A DNA stretch of 64,000 nt from Bradyrhizobium sp. Gha (GTDB taxonomy: Bacteria > Pseudomonadota > Alphaproteobacteria > Rhizobiales > Xanthobacteraceae): the NCBI RefSeq assembly GCF_900113735.1, contig NZ_FOQM01000002.1, positions 248,001-312,000 on the forward strand, given 5' to 3'. The notes below the pieces were generated by a model. That model had not been told where the DNA came from. It worked only from the letters and a program-made list of their open reading frames with translations, and did no database searches. The position numbers and the translations under genes were made by a program. Shown piece by piece: positions 1-13,609 of the stretch. The stretch's first letter is position 1. Every line of letters begins with the position of its first letter.

Positions 1-1
1 G

Positions 2-1267
2 CGCGAGACCACCGTGGTGTGGGACCGCACCACGGGGCAGGCCGTGCACCGCGCCATCGTCTGGCAGGACCGCCGCACCGCCGGCATCTGCGCCAAATTG
101 AAAGCAGACGGCCGCGAGCCGCTGATCTCGCGGAAAACAGGCCTGATCATCGACCCCTATTTTTCCGGCACCAAGGTGGCCTGGATCCTCGACCACGTCC
201 CCGGCGCGCGCGCGCGTGCCGCCCGCGGGGAGCTGATGTTCGGCACGGTCGATTGCTACCTGCTCTGGCGCCTCACCGGCGGCAAGGTGCACGCCACCGA
301 CGCCACCAACGCCTCGCGCACGCTGCTGTTCAACATCCACACCGGCCAGTGGGACGACGAACTGCTCGAGATCATCGGCGTGCCACGCTCGATGCTGCCG
401 GAGGTGAAGGATTCCTCCGCCCGCTTCGGCGAGAGCACGCCTGATTTGTTCGGCGGCCCGATCGCCATCGCAGGCATCGCCGGCGACCAGCAGGCCGCGA
501 CCATCGGTCAAGCCTGTTTCCGCCCCGGCATGATGAAGTCGACCTACGGCACCGGCTGCTTTGCGCTGCTCAACACCGGCTCCACGCCCGTGGTCTCCCA
601 GAACAAGCTGCTCACCACCATCGCCTATCAGCTCGACGGCAAGCGCACCTACGCGCTCGAAGGCTCGATCTTCGTCGCAGGCTCGGCGGTGCAATGGCTG
701 CGCGATGGTCTCGGCATCATCAAGCACGCGGCCGAGACCGGCCCGCTGGCTGATCAGTCGGACTCCATGCAGAGCGTTTATCTCGTCCCGGCCTTCGTCG
801 GCATGGGCGCGCCCTATTGGAATCCGCGCGTCCGCGGCGCGTTGTTCGGCCTCACCCGCAACACCGGCCCGGCCGAGCTCGCGCATGCCGCGCTCGAGAG
901 CGTCTGTTACCAGACCTTCGATCTGTGGGCCGCGATGCGCGCGGACTGGCCGAGCTCGGAAACCGCCAGCGTCGTGCTTCGCGTCGATGGCGGCATGACC
1001 GCGTCGGACTGGACCATGCAGCGCCTCGCCGATCTCCTGGACGCCCCGGTCGACCGTCCCGTGATCCAGGAGACCACGGCGCTCGGCGCGGCCTATCTCG
1101 CGGGCCTCAATGCGGGCGTCTATCCCGAGCCGACGAAATTCGCCGACAATTGGCGCCTCGAGCACCGCTTCAGGCCGAACATGAGCCAGGCCACGCGCGA
1201 TCGAAAGCTCGCGGGCTGGGCGAGAGCGGTGAAGGGTGTGCTGGCAAGCGACGAGGGCGAGGAATAG
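2..1267 (+). CDS. glpK: Glycerol kinase (5' end outside window)
   Basis: ATP-dependent phosphorylation of glycerol to glycerol-3-phosphate in the cytoplasm. The frame is open from the first bases of the window and starts inside the family's R-E-T-T glycerol-binding motif (around residue 83 of the E. coli enzyme), so roughly 80 N-terminal residues are missing and 421 are visible. Other FGGY-kinase features are the AIVWQDRRT segment, [14 protein letters not shown], the IAGDQQAA loop, the STYGTGCF segment and [13 protein letters not shown] near the C-terminus. A penicillin-acylase gene follows after a 70-base gap on the same strand. The xylulokinase branch of the family is less likely because the RETT and GDQQ motifs fit GlpK. 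Confidence 0.93.
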   Translation, partial: RETTVVWDRTTGQAVHRAIVWQDRRTAGICAKLKADGREPLISRKTGLIIDPYFSGTKVAWILDHVPGARARAARGELMFGTVDCYLLWRLTGGKVHATDATNASRTLLFNIHTGQWDDELLEIIGVPRSMLPEVKDSSARFGESTPDLFGGPIAIAGIAGDQQAATIGQACFRPGMMKSTYGTGCFALLNTGSTPVVSQNKLLTTIAYQLDGKRTYALEGSIFVAGSAVQWLRDGLGIIKHAAETGPLADQSDSMQSVYLVPAFVGMGAPYWNPRVRGALFGLTRNTGPAELAHAALESVCYQTFDLWAAMRADWPSSETASVVLRVDGGMTASDWTMQRLADLLDAPVDRPVIQETTALGAAYLAGLNAGVYPEPTKFADNWRLEHRFRPNMSQATRDRKLAGWARAVKGVLASDEGEE

Positions 1268-1337
1268 GCGGATTCTTGTACGGGCTACCGGGCCAAAATT
1301 AGCGGCACGCAAAAAAGAACAACAACGGGAGAAGAGA

Positions 1338-3785
1338 ATGAACACGGATTTCAACCGGGTCATCCAAAAGCTCTTTGGCGCGGCGATCGCCGCCGCGCTG
1401 CTCGCCGCGCCAGCCATCGGGCGCGAAAAGCCGAACCCGCTGCTGAGCGCGCGTCAGGTCATGACCGACGTCGCCGGTCTCGACGCGCCCGCCCAGATCC
1501 TGGTCGATGTCTGGGGCATCCCGCACATCTATGCCGGCAACGAGCACGACCTGTTCTTCCTGCAGGGTTTCAACGCAGCGCGGGACCGGCTCTGGCAGAT
1601 CGATCTCTGGCGCAAGCGTGGCCTCGGCCTGCTCGCCAGGGATTTCGGTCCGGCCTATGCCGAGCAGGACAAGGCGCTGCGGCTGTTTCTCTATCGCGGC
1701 GACATGAAGGCGGAATGGGCTTCCTATGGCCCCAAGGCGAAGACCTATGCGGACGCGTTCGTCGCCGGCATCAACGCCTATGTCACTGACGTGCGCGCGG
1801 GCAAGCGCCCGCTGCCGATCGAGTTCAGGATCGCCGGCACCATGCCCGATGCCTGGACGGCAGACGATGTCGTTCGCATTCGCAGCCACGGCCTGACGCG
1901 CAATGTCTCCTCCGAGGTCAAGCGCTCGCTGGTCGCCTGCGCCGCCGGCCTCGATGCCGATCGTTTTCGCGTGAAGCTGGAGCCGGCCTGGACGACGAAG
2001 GTACCTGACGGCCTCGATCCCTGCACCGTGCCGAAGGCCGTGCTCGCGGCCTACGATCTCGCGACGCGCCCCGTCGCCTTTGCCGCGCCCAAGGACCAGA
2101 AGGCGGCGCTCGCGCACGATCCCGACAAATATCTCACCGAGGCCGACCAGCAGCGCGACACCATCGGCTCCAACAATTGGGTGATCGCGGCCTCGCGCAC
2201 GGCGACGGGCCGCCCGATCCTCGCCAATGATCCGCATCGCGAGCACAGCGTGCCCTCGCTGCGCTATATCGTCGGACTCAATGCACCCGGTCTCTCGGTG
2301 ATCGGCGCCGGCGAGCCGGCACTCCCAGGCATCTCGATCGGCCACAACGGCACCATCGCCTTCGGCCTCACCATCTTCAACGTCGACCAGGAGGACCTCT
2401 ACGTCTACGAACTCAATCCGCAGAATCCCAACCAGTATCGCTACGGCAGTGGCTGGGAGGACATGCGTATCGTTCACGAGACGGAAGAGGTGAAGGGCGA
2501 GGGAAATCGCGACCTCGAGCTGAAATTCACGCGCCACGGGCCCGTGATCTTCGTCGACCAGGACAAGAAGCACGCCTTTGTCGTGCGCTCGATCTGGTTC
2601 GAGCCCGGCACGTCGGCCTATTTCGGCTCATCGGACTACATGACCGCAAAGGACTGGAGCGGCTTCCTCGCCGCCATGCGCCGATGGGGGGCGCCTTCGG
2701 AGAACCAGGTCTATGCCGACACCAGGGGCAATATCGGTTGGGTCGCTGCCGGCAAGACGCCGCGCCGTGTCAATTTCGATGGCCTGATGCCGGTGCCCGG
2801 CGACGGCCGCTATGAATGGCAGGGATTTCTCTCGCTCGACGAGCTGCCGAAATCCTATCAGCCGGCGCAGGGCTTTTTCGCCACCGCCAACCAAATGAAC
2901 CTGCCGGCCGATTATCCGGTCAACGAGCGCAGGGTCGGGTTCGAATGGTCCGACAGCGCGCGCTGGCAGCGCATCACCGAGGTACTCGCGGCCAACAACA
3001 AGGTGACGCTCGCCGACGCCATGGATCTGCAGAACGACGACACCGCCATGATGGGACGGCGGCTGGTCAAGTTGCTGCAGCCGCTCACCTCTGACGATGC
3101 CAATGTGAGGCAGGGTCTCGATCTGCTGAAGACCTGGGATGCGCGCGACGCCGCCGACAGTGCGGCTGCGGCCGTGTTCGAGGTCTGGATCGCCAATCAT
3201 CTCGGACCGGTGCTGTTGAAGATCACGGCTCCCAAGGCCGCCGACCTGATCGCGCCCGAGGCCTCCAGCATTTCGGCGCTCGTGGCCGCGCTGGAATCTC
3301 CCGATGCATCGTTTGGCGCAGATCCCGCTGTTACGCGCGACCAGATCCTGCGCGACAGCCTCGGTGCGGCGGTGGCCGATGTCATCAGCAAGCTCGGCCC
3401 TGATCCCTCTACCTGGCGCTGGGGTCGCCTGCATGTCGCACAGTTCGACCACGCGCTGATGCCGCTCGCCGACAAGGCCACCGCGACGCAGATGTCGGTC
3501 GGTCCGCTCGCCTTCGGGGGCGCGGCCAACGTGCCGCGCGCCGCCACCTATCGCCGCTCGGATTACCGGCTCCTCTCGGGCGCGTCGTTCCGCATGGTGC
3601 TCGACGTCGGCAATTGGGACGCCAGCCGCACCATCAACACACCAGGGCAATCCGGCGATCCCTTCAGCGGCCACTACCGCGACCTCGCGCCGCTGTGGGC
3701 GTCGGGGCAGTACGTGCCGCTGCTCTACAGCCGCAGCGCAGTGGAAGCTGCGACCGCGGAGGCAATCACGCTGACGCCGCGGTGA
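1338..3785 (+). CDS. Penicillin acylase family Ntn-hydrolase
   Basis: Predicted periplasmic N-terminal-nucleophile amidase of 815 residues, made as a precursor that cleaves itself into alpha and beta subunits. Residues 1-36 look like a signal peptide with a hydrophobic A/L core. The autoproteolysis site is the Gly-Ser-Asn-Asn-Trp motif, with Ser278 as the predicted new N-terminal nucleophile of the beta chain. The family's GHNGTIAFGLT stretch follows about 60 residues later. The ATG at 1338 is preceded by a purine-rich ribosome site (gggagaagaga), so the upstream in-frame starts are rejected. The family includes penicillin G acylases, cephalosporin acylases and acyl-homoserine-lactone acylases; the substrate cannot be told from sequence alone. 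Confidence 0.9.
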   Translation: MNTDFNRVIQKLFGAAIAAALLAAPAIGREKPNPLLSARQVMTDVAGLDAPAQILVDVWGIPHIYAGNEHDLFFLQGFNAARDRLWQIDLWRKRGLGLLARDFGPAYAEQDKALRLFLYRGDMKAEWASYGPKAKTYADAFVAGINAYVTDVRAGKRPLPIEFRIAGTMPDAWTADDVVRIRSHGLTRNVSSEVKRSLVACAAGLDADRFRVKLEPAWTTKVPDGLDPCTVPKAVLAAYDLATRPVAFAAPKDQKAALAHDPDKYLTEADQQRDTIGSNNWVIAASRTATGRPILANDPHREHSVPSLRYIVGLNAPGLSVIGAGEPALPGISIGHNGTIAFGLTIFNVDQEDLYVYELNPQNPNQYRYGSGWEDMRIVHETEEVKGEGNRDLELKFTRHGPVIFVDQDKKHAFVVRSIWFEPGTSAYFGSSDYMTAKDWSGFLAAMRRWGAPSENQVYADTRGNIGWVAAGKTPRRVNFDGLMPVPGDGRYEWQGFLSLDELPKSYQPAQGFFATANQMNLPADYPVNERRVGFEWSDSARWQRITEVLAANNKVTLADAMDLQNDDTAMMGRRLVKLLQPLTSDDANVRQGLDLLKTWDARDAADSAAAAVFEVWIANHLGPVLLKITAPKAADLIAPEASSISALVAALESPDASFGADPAVTRDQILRDSLGAAVADVISKLGPDPSTWRWGRLHVAQFDHALMPLADKATATQMSVGPLAFGGAANVPRAATYRRSDYRLLSGASFRMVLDVGNWDASRTINTPGQSGDPFSGHYRDLAPLWASGQYVPLLYSRSAVEAATAEAITLTPR

Positions 3786-3812
3786 GTCCGTAAGGAGAGC
3801 ACACAGCTCGGA

Positions 3813-3956
3813 CTCCCTCTCCCGCTTGCGGGGGAGGGTTGGGGTGGGGGCTCTCTCCGCGTCGGGGTCGCCGAGATTGCAGAAGATGTGCCTGCGTGGA
3901 AAGAGCCCTCACCCGCCGCGCTCTGCGCGTCGGCCTCTCCGCAAGCGGGAGAGGCG
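3813..3956. repeat. REP-like palindromic intergenic element
   Basis: Two GC-rich hairpin halves lie between the acylase and GST genes. The left arm is cctctcccgcttgcgg and the right arm ccgcaagcgggagagg, each also able to fold locally. They are separated by about 100 bases of G/C-rich filler. The rest of the roughly 490-base gap (3786-4274) shows no credible gene; overlapping frames there have no recognisable protein features. The element may also help end transcription of the acylase gene. Confidence 0.7.
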
Positions 3957-4274
3957 AAGAAAGCAGCCCCGCCTGTTATCGCGTAACGACGCTTACACCA
4001 CTCCTTCCATCCTCATGGCTTCGCAAGGTTCGCAATGCCGGGGTTTGAAGCACCGCCACGCCGCTAACTTTCGAAATTCACCGCCCTCGGCTGCGATCGC
4101 GGCGTTCAAGCGCGCGATCCGGGATGGGCTGCAAGCGCGTCGGACCGCATGTTGTGAGCGCGCGGTTGCATCCGGCGCAATGCTCCATTTCGAAAATTCT
4201 CGTTGCGCGATGTCGATCGGAGCGTGGAGACTGATCGGCCCTGCCTGATCCACCGATTGCGAAGAGCGAAAACC

Positions 4275-4904
4275 ATGTTCCTGATCGGCCAATATGATTC
4301 CCCTTTCGTCCGCCGCGTCGCGATTGCGCTGCGACTTTACGGCATCACCTTCGAGCACAAGCCGTGGTCGACCTTCGGAGATGCCGACAAGATCGCCCCG
4401 TACAATCCACTGCGCCGCGTGCCGACGCTGGTGTGTGATGATGGCGAGGCGCTGATCGAGAGCACGATCATTCTGGACTATCTCGACGAGCTTGTCGGTG
4501 CGGACAAGGCGATGCTGCCGCGTAGCGGCGCTGAGCGTCGCCGGCACCTGCGCATCTGCGCGCTCGCGACCGGCCTCGGCGACAAGGCGGTCAGCCTGCT
4601 CTACGAGCGCGTGCTGCGGAAGGAGCCGCTCGCGCTGTGGGCCGAGCGCTGCCAGGCCCAGATCGCCGACGTGCTGAAGGTACTGGAAACCGAGCGTGCC
4701 AAGGTGACGACGCCGTACTGGCTGGGTGAGCGCATCGGCCACGCCGATGTCGCGGTCGCCTGCGTCGTGCGCTTCACCCGCGAGGCCCACCCGCAGCTCT
4801 TCGATCCCGCACGCTATCCGGCGCTCGCGGCGCATGCCGAGCGCTGCGAGGCGCTGGCGCCGTTCAAGGAGATCGTCCAGCCGCTCGCCCCGCCGAAAGG
4901 GTGA
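4275..4904 (+). CDS. Glutathione S-transferase family protein
   Basis: A 209-residue cytosolic GST-fold protein. The N-terminal thioredoxin-like half starts FLIGQYDSPFVRRVAIAL, with Ser in the DSPF turn at the usual catalytic position. It contains the RVPTLV cis-proline segment and the ESTIILDYLDE glutathione-binding motif. The C-terminal half is the usual alpha-helical domain. The ATG at 4275 gives a standard GST N-terminus; upstream in-frame codons add 24 residues without family similarity. It converges on the PEBP gene with only 16 bases between stops. The physiological substrate is unknown. Confidence 0.88.
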   Translation: MFLIGQYDSPFVRRVAIALRLYGITFEHKPWSTFGDADKIAPYNPLRRVPTLVCDDGEALIESTIILDYLDELVGADKAMLPRSGAERRRHLRICALATGLGDKAVSLLYERVLRKEPLALWAERCQAQIADVLKVLETERAKVTTPYWLGERIGHADVAVACVVRFTREAHPQLFDPARYPALAAHAERCEALAPFKEIVQPLAPPKG

Positions 4905-4920
4905 GCGCCGCCAGGTCACC

Positions 4921-5487
4921 TCATCGGCCGTAGAGACCGGTCAGTGTGGCTTTCGCAAGCGTGTGAAAGTGCAGATCGAAACCAACGAGCGCTGCCGACG
5001 CCGAATGATCCTTGGCGTCCGGAAGCTTTGCGACGTCTACGGCGAAGACGGTGATCTGATAGTGATGCGGCTTGTCGCCGGTCGGTGGGCACGGCCCGCC
5101 ATAGCCATCACTGCCGAAGTCGGTGCGGCTCTGGACCGCTCCCTTCGGCATCGAGTTCTTCTTCGGATCGCCTGCCCCCTTTGGAAGCGAAGTGACGGAA
5201 GCTGGAAGATTGAAAACGACCCAGTGCCACCAGCCGCTGCCGGTCGGCGCGTCAGGATCATAAATCGTCACGGCGAAGCTCTTGGTGGCTGCCGGTGCAC
5301 CGGTCCAGCTCAAGGCCGGCGAAACGTTGTTGCCCGTACAGCCAAATCCCTTGAATACCTGCTCGTTGGCGATCGTTGCACCTTCGGCGATGTCCGGGCT
5401 GGTCAACGCGAGGCTCTGCGCACCAGCCTCACCTGCAGAAAGCAGGAACGCGCACGATGCCAGCAATGAGAACGCAAACCTTGTCAT
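4921..5487 (-). CDS. Secreted YbhB/YbcL (PEBP) family protein
   Basis: A 188-residue phosphatidylethanolamine-binding-protein homologue related to YbhB/YbcL. It begins with a clear Sec signal peptide (MTRFAFSLLASCAFLLSAG, ending near AGAQS), so it is predicted to be periplasmic. PEBP motifs are present: IYDPDAP followed by GWWHWVVFNLP in the first half, and HHYQITVFAVD in the second. The start at 5487 has a gggag ribosome site 6-7 bases upstream. Bacterial members are of uncertain function; some act as ligand-binding or inhibitor proteins. No operon partner is evident. Confidence 0.88.
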   Translation of the reverse strand: MTRFAFSLLASCAFLLSAGEAGAQSLALTSPDIAEGATIANEQVFKGFGCTGNNVSPALSWTGAPAATKSFAVTIYDPDAPTGSGWWHWVVFNLPASVTSLPKGAGDPKKNSMPKGAVQSRTDFGSDGYGGPCPPTGDKPHHYQITVFAVDVAKLPDAKDHSASAALVGFDLHFHTLAKATLTGLYGR

Positions 5488-5666
5488 GGCAACTCCCTTC
5501 GCAGAAGCATGAAAACACGGGAAGGTAGCGCCCAAGGAACGGTGTTTCAATCGGCCTGCCCGGTTGCTTTCGATGCTGCGGCGCGATCGGCGCTGCGAGG
5601 CACCGGCAAATTTTGATCGGGAGCGCCACGTGCAGCATCATTCCCGCGATGGATCACGCGGTATGG

Positions 5667-5686
5667 GTCCTGGCTTTCGCCAGGAC
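5667..5686. repeat. Short palindrome of REP type
   Basis: Perfect 8-base inverted repeat (gtcctggc / gccaggac) with a tttc loop, 24 bases downstream of the metH stop. It resembles the short hairpins scattered between genes in Bradyrhizobium. It could act as a transcription end or mRNA 3' stabiliser for metH. No T-run follows, so a classical terminator is not claimed. Confidence 0.55.
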
Positions 5687-5709
5687 GACACCCGATGTGT
5701 GGCAAGAGC

Positions 5710-9576
<3,867 letters not shown>

Positions 9577-9582
9577 TGTGCT

Positions 9583-10500
9583 TCAAGCCGCCTTCTGCGC
9601 GCTCTTGGCGCGAATGCCGAGCAAATGGCAGATTGCGACCACGAGATCGGCGCGGTTCATGGTGTAGAAATGGAAGGTGTCGACGCCGTGTTTTGCCAGT
9701 TTCTGCACCTGGCCGGCTGCCACCGTGGCGGCGACGAGCTTGCGGGTCTCGGCGTCCTCGTCGAGACCTTCGAATTTCGCGGCGAGCCATTCGGGTACGC
9801 TGGTGCCGTTCCGGGTGACGAAATTGCGGGCCTGCTTGAAATTGTGCATGGGCATGATGCCCGGCACGATCGGGATGTTGATGCCGCGCGCACGCACGCG
9901 GTCGAGATAGCGGAAGTACAGGTCGTTATCGAAGAACACCTGGGTGATCGCGCGCGTCGCGCCGGCATCGACTTTTGCCTTGAGCGTATCGATGTCGGCG
10001 TCGAAGTCCCGCGCTTCGGGGTGCTTCTCGGGATAAGCAGAGACGCTCACCTCGATGTCGGCATGCCGCTTCTTGATTCCCGCGACAAGCGCATCCGAGG
10101 TCTGATAGCCGTCGGGATGGCTCGCATAGGGCGTGCCGATGCCGCCGGCGGGATCGCCGCGCAAGGCCACGATGTGGCGGACGCCGACCTCGTGGTAGCG
10201 GTCGACGATCTCGTCGATCTCGCCGCGCGAGGCTCCGACGCAGGTCAGGTGCGCGGCCGGCAGCAGCGCGGTCTCCTTCAGGATGCGGGAGATGGTCGAG
10301 TGGGTGCGTTCGCGAGTCGAGCCGCCGGCGCCGTAGGTCACCGAGACGAATTTCGGGTCGAGGGGCGCGAGCCGGTTGATGGTCTCCCAGAGATTCCGCT
10401 CCATATCTTCGGTCTTGGGCGGAAAGAATTCGAACGAGATCGCAGGCCGCTTCACGGCGAGGTGCCCGTCGGCTGCCGCAGGGTTCGTCAAGTCGGTCAT
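9583..10500 (-). CDS. metF: 5,10-methylenetetrahydrofolate reductase
   Basis: FAD-dependent TIM-barrel enzyme that reduces 5,10-methylene-THF to 5-methyl-THF, the methyl donor for the adjacent MetH. It has 305 residues. Family segments are ISFEFFPPKT at the N-terminus, FVSVTYGAGGSTR, HLTCVGASRGEI, HIVALRGDP and ITQVFFDNDLYFRYLDR. The start was set at 10500 because the 25 extra upstream codons have no family similarity and a ggag lies just upstream of this ATG. First gene of the metF-metH unit; its leader region (10501-10893) is shared with the divergent LLM oxidoreductase. Confidence 0.95.
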   Translation of the reverse strand: MTDLTNPAAADGHLAVKRPAISFEFFPPKTEDMERNLWETINRLAPLDPKFVSVTYGAGGSTRERTHSTISRILKETALLPAAHLTCVGASRGEIDEIVDRYHEVGVRHIVALRGDPAGGIGTPYASHPDGYQTSDALVAGIKKRHADIEVSVSAYPEKHPEARDFDADIDTLKAKVDAGATRAITQVFFDNDLYFRYLDRVRARGINIPIVPGIMPMHNFKQARNFVTRNGTSVPEWLAAKFEGLDEDAETRKLVAATVAAGQVQKLAKHGVDTFHFYTMNRADLVVAICHLLGIRAKSAQKAA

Positions 10501-10710
10501 GGCACCACTCACTCCAGGGCTCGGCCCCAGGGATCTGGCGGCCGGATCTAGCTTGGGAGGGGTAAGATAAGGCAAGGTCGCTGCGCCCGACAGCCCATCG
10601 CATGTGGGAAATTGCCCACTTACGGCAAAGATGTCTCGGATATTGCATCGAGGAGGGTGTGAGTGGGATGGCGCAAAAGTTTTACATATTTAAGTTATAT
10701 CAATAAGTTG

Positions 10711-10748
10711 CGCTAGATTTCGCCAAATTGATTGCTATCAATCTAGCG
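10711..10748. promoter_or_regulatory. 9-bp inverted repeat in metF/LLM divergent region
   Basis: Perfect inverted repeat cgctagatt / aatctagcg separated by 20 bases, inside an AT-rich island (about 10677-10770) that contrasts with the GC-rich surroundings. The spacer itself contains the small palindrome attgattgctatcaat. It lies about 210 bases upstream of metF on one strand and about 145 upstream of the LLM gene on the other, where an operator or a leader hairpin would be expected. I do not recognise it as a known riboswitch. The rest of the gap 10501-10893 shows no gene. Confidence 0.45.
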
Positions 10749-10893
10749 GTGGGCATGATGAAGTTGGTGTTACGAGCATAATTATGGCCCACCCCGCGGG
10801 TCGCGCCGGGTGCGCACCCTGCACTGCCGCACACGCCAGATCTGCGCTGTTCACCCATTGCCGCCGCGCCGCCCTCCACTACGTTAGCGCGCG

Positions 10894-11901
10894 ATGATCC
10901 CGCTCTCAGTCCTCGACCTCTCCGTCGTCACCACAGGCACAAAGCCGGCTGCGGCGCTGCGCAACAGCATTGACCTGGCGCGCCACGTCGATGGGCTCGG
11001 CTATGTTCGCTACTGGCTTGCCGAGCACCACAACCTCGCTTCAGTCGCGAGCCCCGCGCCCGACGTGATGATTGGGCAGATCGCGGCGGTGACGAAGCAC
11101 ATCCGTGTTGGCTCCGGCGGCGTGATGCTGCCCAACCACGCGCCGCTGGTGGTGGCGGAGCGGTTCAAGATGCTGGAGGCCTTGTTTCCCGGCCGTATTG
11201 ATCTCGGTCTGGGCCGCGCGCCAGGCACGGATGGTGCCACGGCCTATGCACTGCGCAGCCGGCTCGACCGCCGCGAGGGCGATGATTTTCTGGAGCGGCT
11301 GCACGAATTGATCCTGTGGCAGACGCGCGAATTCCCCGCAGGCCATCCCTATCACAACGTCGTCGCGATGCCTGACGACAGCCCGCTGCCGCCGATCTGG
11401 CTGCTCGGCTCCAGCGATTATTCCTCTGAGCTTGCAGCCCAGGTCGGCATGGGCTTCGCCTTCGCGCACCATTTTGCATCGCACGATGCCATCGATGCGA
11501 TGGTGCATTATCGTAATCGCTTCCGGCCCTCGGCCTGGCGCGCGACACCGCATGCGATCCTCGCCGTTGCCGTCATTGTAGCCGATACCGATGAGGAGGC
11601 GGAGAAGCTCGCGGCATCCTTCGATCTCAATCGTCTGCGCCGCGACCGTGGACAATATCTGCCGCTGCCGAGCGTCGAGGAGGCGCTGGCCCATCCCTAT
11701 ACGGATTCCGAGCGCGTCTCGATTGCGCGTAACCGCTCGCGCCTGTTCGTGGGCAGCCCTGCGACGGTGCGGAAGAAGCTTCAGCCGCTGATGGATGCGA
11801 GCAAGCCGGACGAATTGATGGTGATCACCGCCGTGTACGACCACGAGGCGCGCAAAAAGTCGTATTCGCTGCTGGCCGAGGCGATCGGGAGGGCGGAATA
11901 G
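10894..11901 (+). CDS. LLM-class flavin-dependent oxidoreductase
   Basis: A 335-residue luciferase-like monooxygenase fold using reduced flavin (FMNH2 or F420-type). Typical features are the N-terminal LSVLDLSVV strand, [23 protein letters not shown], the [18 protein letters not shown] segment and WLLGSS before a helical region. This arrangement fits the MsnO8-like single-component subgroup of alkanal-monooxygenase-like proteins. The start codon at 10894 has no strong ribosome site, but the protein begins as homologues do. It is divergent from metF and ends next to a palindromic element. Substrate unknown. Confidence 0.88.
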   Translation: MIPLSVLDLSVVTTGTKPAAALRNSIDLARHVDGLGYVRYWLAEHHNLASVASPAPDVMIGQIAAVTKHIRVGSGGVMLPNHAPLVVAERFKMLEALFPGRIDLGLGRAPGTDGATAYALRSRLDRREGDDFLERLHELILWQTREFPAGHPYHNVVAMPDDSPLPPIWLLGSSDYSSELAAQVGMGFAFAHHFASHDAIDAMVHYRNRFRPSAWRATPHAILAVAVIVADTDEEAEKLAASFDLNRLRRDRGQYLPLPSVEEALAHPYTDSERVSIARNRSRLFVGSPATVRKKLQPLMDASKPDELMVITAVYDHEARKKSYSLLAEAIGRAE

Positions 11902-11903
11902 TT

Positions 11904-11987
11904 GCTGTCATTCCGGGGCGGTGCGTAGCATCGAACCCGGAATCTCGAGGTTCCGGGTTCACGCTGCGCGTGCCCCGGAACGACAGC
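11904..11987. repeat. REP-type nested palindrome between convergent genes
   Basis: Outer arms gctgtcattccggggc and gccccggaacgacagc pair almost perfectly. An inner palindrome (aacccggaa / ttccgggtt) sits between them. This is the classic repeated intergenic element of Bradyrhizobium genomes, and a degenerate relative occurs at 26956-27048. It fills the whole space between the convergent LLM and pheA stops, so it probably also acts as a bidirectional transcription end. Confidence 0.8.
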
Positions 11988-11989
11988 TT

Positions 11990-12847
11990 TCAATCCTGCG
12001 TCTCGCTGAAGGTCGCGCGGAACGGGTGGCCCGGATAGACGCCGACGATACGGAATTCGCGCGAGAAGAATTTCAGCTCCTCGATCGCAAACGCGAGACC
12101 CTTGTCTTCGGGGTGGCCGTCGACATCGGCGTAAAACTGCGTGGCGAAGAAATTCCCGTCGACCATGTAGCTCTCGAGCTTGGTCATGTTCACGCCATTG
12201 GTGGCAAAGCCGCCGAGCGCCTTGTAGAGCGCGGCCGGCAAGTTGCGCACCCGGAAGACGAATGTGGTGACCAGCGGGCCCGAACCTGGCGTGGCCCATT
12301 TCGGCTCGCGCGCCAGCACGACGAAGCGGGTGGTGTTGTGGGCCTCGTCCTCGATGTCCTCGGCGAGAATGTCGAGGCCGTAAATCTTCGCGGCGAGGCG
12401 CGAGGCGATCGCAGCGACGGTCTTGTCATTGCGCTCGGAAATGTCACGGGCGCTACCGGCCGTATCCGCATGCACGATGGGCCTGATGCCGAGCTTCCGA
12501 ATGACGCGCCGGCACTGGCCGAGCGCATGCACGTGGCTCTCGACACTCTTGATGTCGGAAATATTGGTGCCCTTGACCGCCATCAGCTGATGGCGGACCG
12601 GCAAGAACCATTCACCGATGATGAAAAGGCCGGAGGCCGGCAAGAGATGGTGGATGTCGGCGACGCGGCCCGCGACCGAATTTTCGATCGGGATCATGCC
12701 GAGATCGGCCTCGCCCGAGGAGATCGCCGACAGCGCGTCCTCGAAGGTGGCGCAGGGCATCGGCTCCGCGTCGGGATAGGCTTCGACGATGGCGATGTGG
12801 GAATTGGCGCCAGGTTCGCCCTGGAATGCGATCTTCATCTTGCTCAT
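11990..12847 (-). CDS. pheA: Prephenate dehydratase
   Basis: Converts prephenate to phenylpyruvate in phenylalanine synthesis. It is a 285-residue monofunctional enzyme: a bilobal catalytic part (residues 1-180) with IAFQGEPGANSH, IPIENSVAGRV and the catalytic Thr in NTTRFVVL, then an ACT domain (about 195-280) with LPAALYKAL and a GVNMTKLESYM segment. The ACT motif is ESYM rather than the ESRP of the E. coli protein. It begins 21 bases after kdsB ends, so the two are probably co-transcribed. A second in-frame ATG three codons downstream is also possible. Confidence 0.95.
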   Translation of the reverse strand: MSKMKIAFQGEPGANSHIAIVEAYPDAEPMPCATFEDALSAISSGEADLGMIPIENSVAGRVADIHHLLPASGLFIIGEWFLPVRHQLMAVKGTNISDIKSVESHVHALGQCRRVIRKLGIRPIVHADTAGSARDISERNDKTVAAIASRLAAKIYGLDILAEDIEDEAHNTTRFVVLAREPKWATPGSGPLVTTFVFRVRNLPAALYKALGGFATNGVNMTKLESYMVDGNFFATQFYADVDGHPEDKGLAFAIEELKFFSREFRIVGVYPGHPFRATFSETQD

Positions 12848-12868
12848 GGCGGGCCTTCTAGCAGCGGC

Positions 12869-13609
12869 TCAGGATTTGGAAAGGATTCTGCGGGCGGTTT
12901 CCAGGTCCGCGGCCGTGTCGACCCCGCGCGGCACGGTGTCGACGATGGTGAAGTCGATCCGCATGCCGGCTTCGAGGGCCCTCAGTTGCTCTAGACTTTC
13001 CTGCAACTCCAGTGGAGAGGGCGGCAACGAGACATAGCGCTCCAGCGCCGCGCGGCGATAGGCGTAGAGGCCGATATGATGGTAGCGCGGTCCGTTACCG
13101 CTCGGCGCGGTGGCGCGGGTGAAATAAAGTGCGCGCATGCGCCGGCCGCCGAGCGAAGTTCCGATCGCCTTCACGACGCTGGGGGCGAGGTCCTCCTCCT
13201 CGGTGTGGATCTGCGATGCCAGCGTGGCGATGTCGACGGCCGGGTCCTCCAGCGGCGGCAGCACGTCGCGGATATTGTCGGTCGTGATCGTCGGGAAATC
13301 GCCTTGGAGATTGATCACGATCTCGGCCTGTCCGCCCGGATCGAGCTTTCGCATGGCCTCGTGGATGCGGGCCGAGCCGTTGAGATGGTTGGGGCTGGTC
13401 ATGACCGCCACGCCGCCATCCGCTGTCACGGCGTCGGCGATCTCCTGCGTATCGGTCGCGACCGCGACCTGCCCGACTGCCGCTTCCTGCGCCCGGCGCA
13501 GCACATGGATGATCATCGGCAGGCCCACGATGTCCTTCAGTGGCTTGCCAGGCAGGCGGGTCGACGCCATGCGGGCCGGGATCAGCACCAGAATTCGGGG
13601 ATTGGTCAT
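12869..13609 (-). CDS. kdsB: 3-deoxy-manno-octulosonate cytidylyltransferase
   Basis: Activates KDO with CTP for lipopolysaccharide core synthesis. It has 246 residues with the nucleotidyltransferase N-terminus [23 protein letters not shown], the NLQGDFP segment, and the [10 protein letters not shown] and EQLRALE motifs of KdsB. The start at 13609 gives the usual N-terminus; the upstream extension is not conserved. The loop normally read as SG(T/S)(D/E)R is NGSAR here, so an acidic residue is replaced by Ala. First gene of a probable kdsB-pheA unit, divergent from cycM. Confidence 0.9.
   Translation of the reverse strand: MTNPRILVLIPARMASTRLPGKPLKDIVGLPMIIHVLRRAQEAAVGQVAVATDTQEIADAVTADGGVAVMTSPNHLNGSARIHEAMRKLDPGGQAEIVINLQGDFPTITTDNIRDVLPPLEDPAVDIATLASQIHTEEEDLAPSVVKAIGTSLGGRRMRALYFTRATAPSGNGPRYHHIGLYAYRRAALERYVSLPPSPLELQESLEQLRALEAGMRIDFTIVDTVPRGVDTAADLETARRILSKS

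Noticed and set aside
1236..1337. Upstream extension of the penicillin acylase frame
   Set aside because: Overlaps glpK, adds a charged segment before the signal peptide and lacks a ribosome site; the ATG at 1338 is much better.
3826..4248. 140-codon plus-strand frame between the acylase and GST genes
   Set aside because: It runs through the REP-like palindrome, and its product has no family features.
10501..10893. SAM, SAH or cobalamin riboswitch ahead of metF
   Set aside because: No recognisable conserved core; only the palindrome at 10711-10748 stands out.
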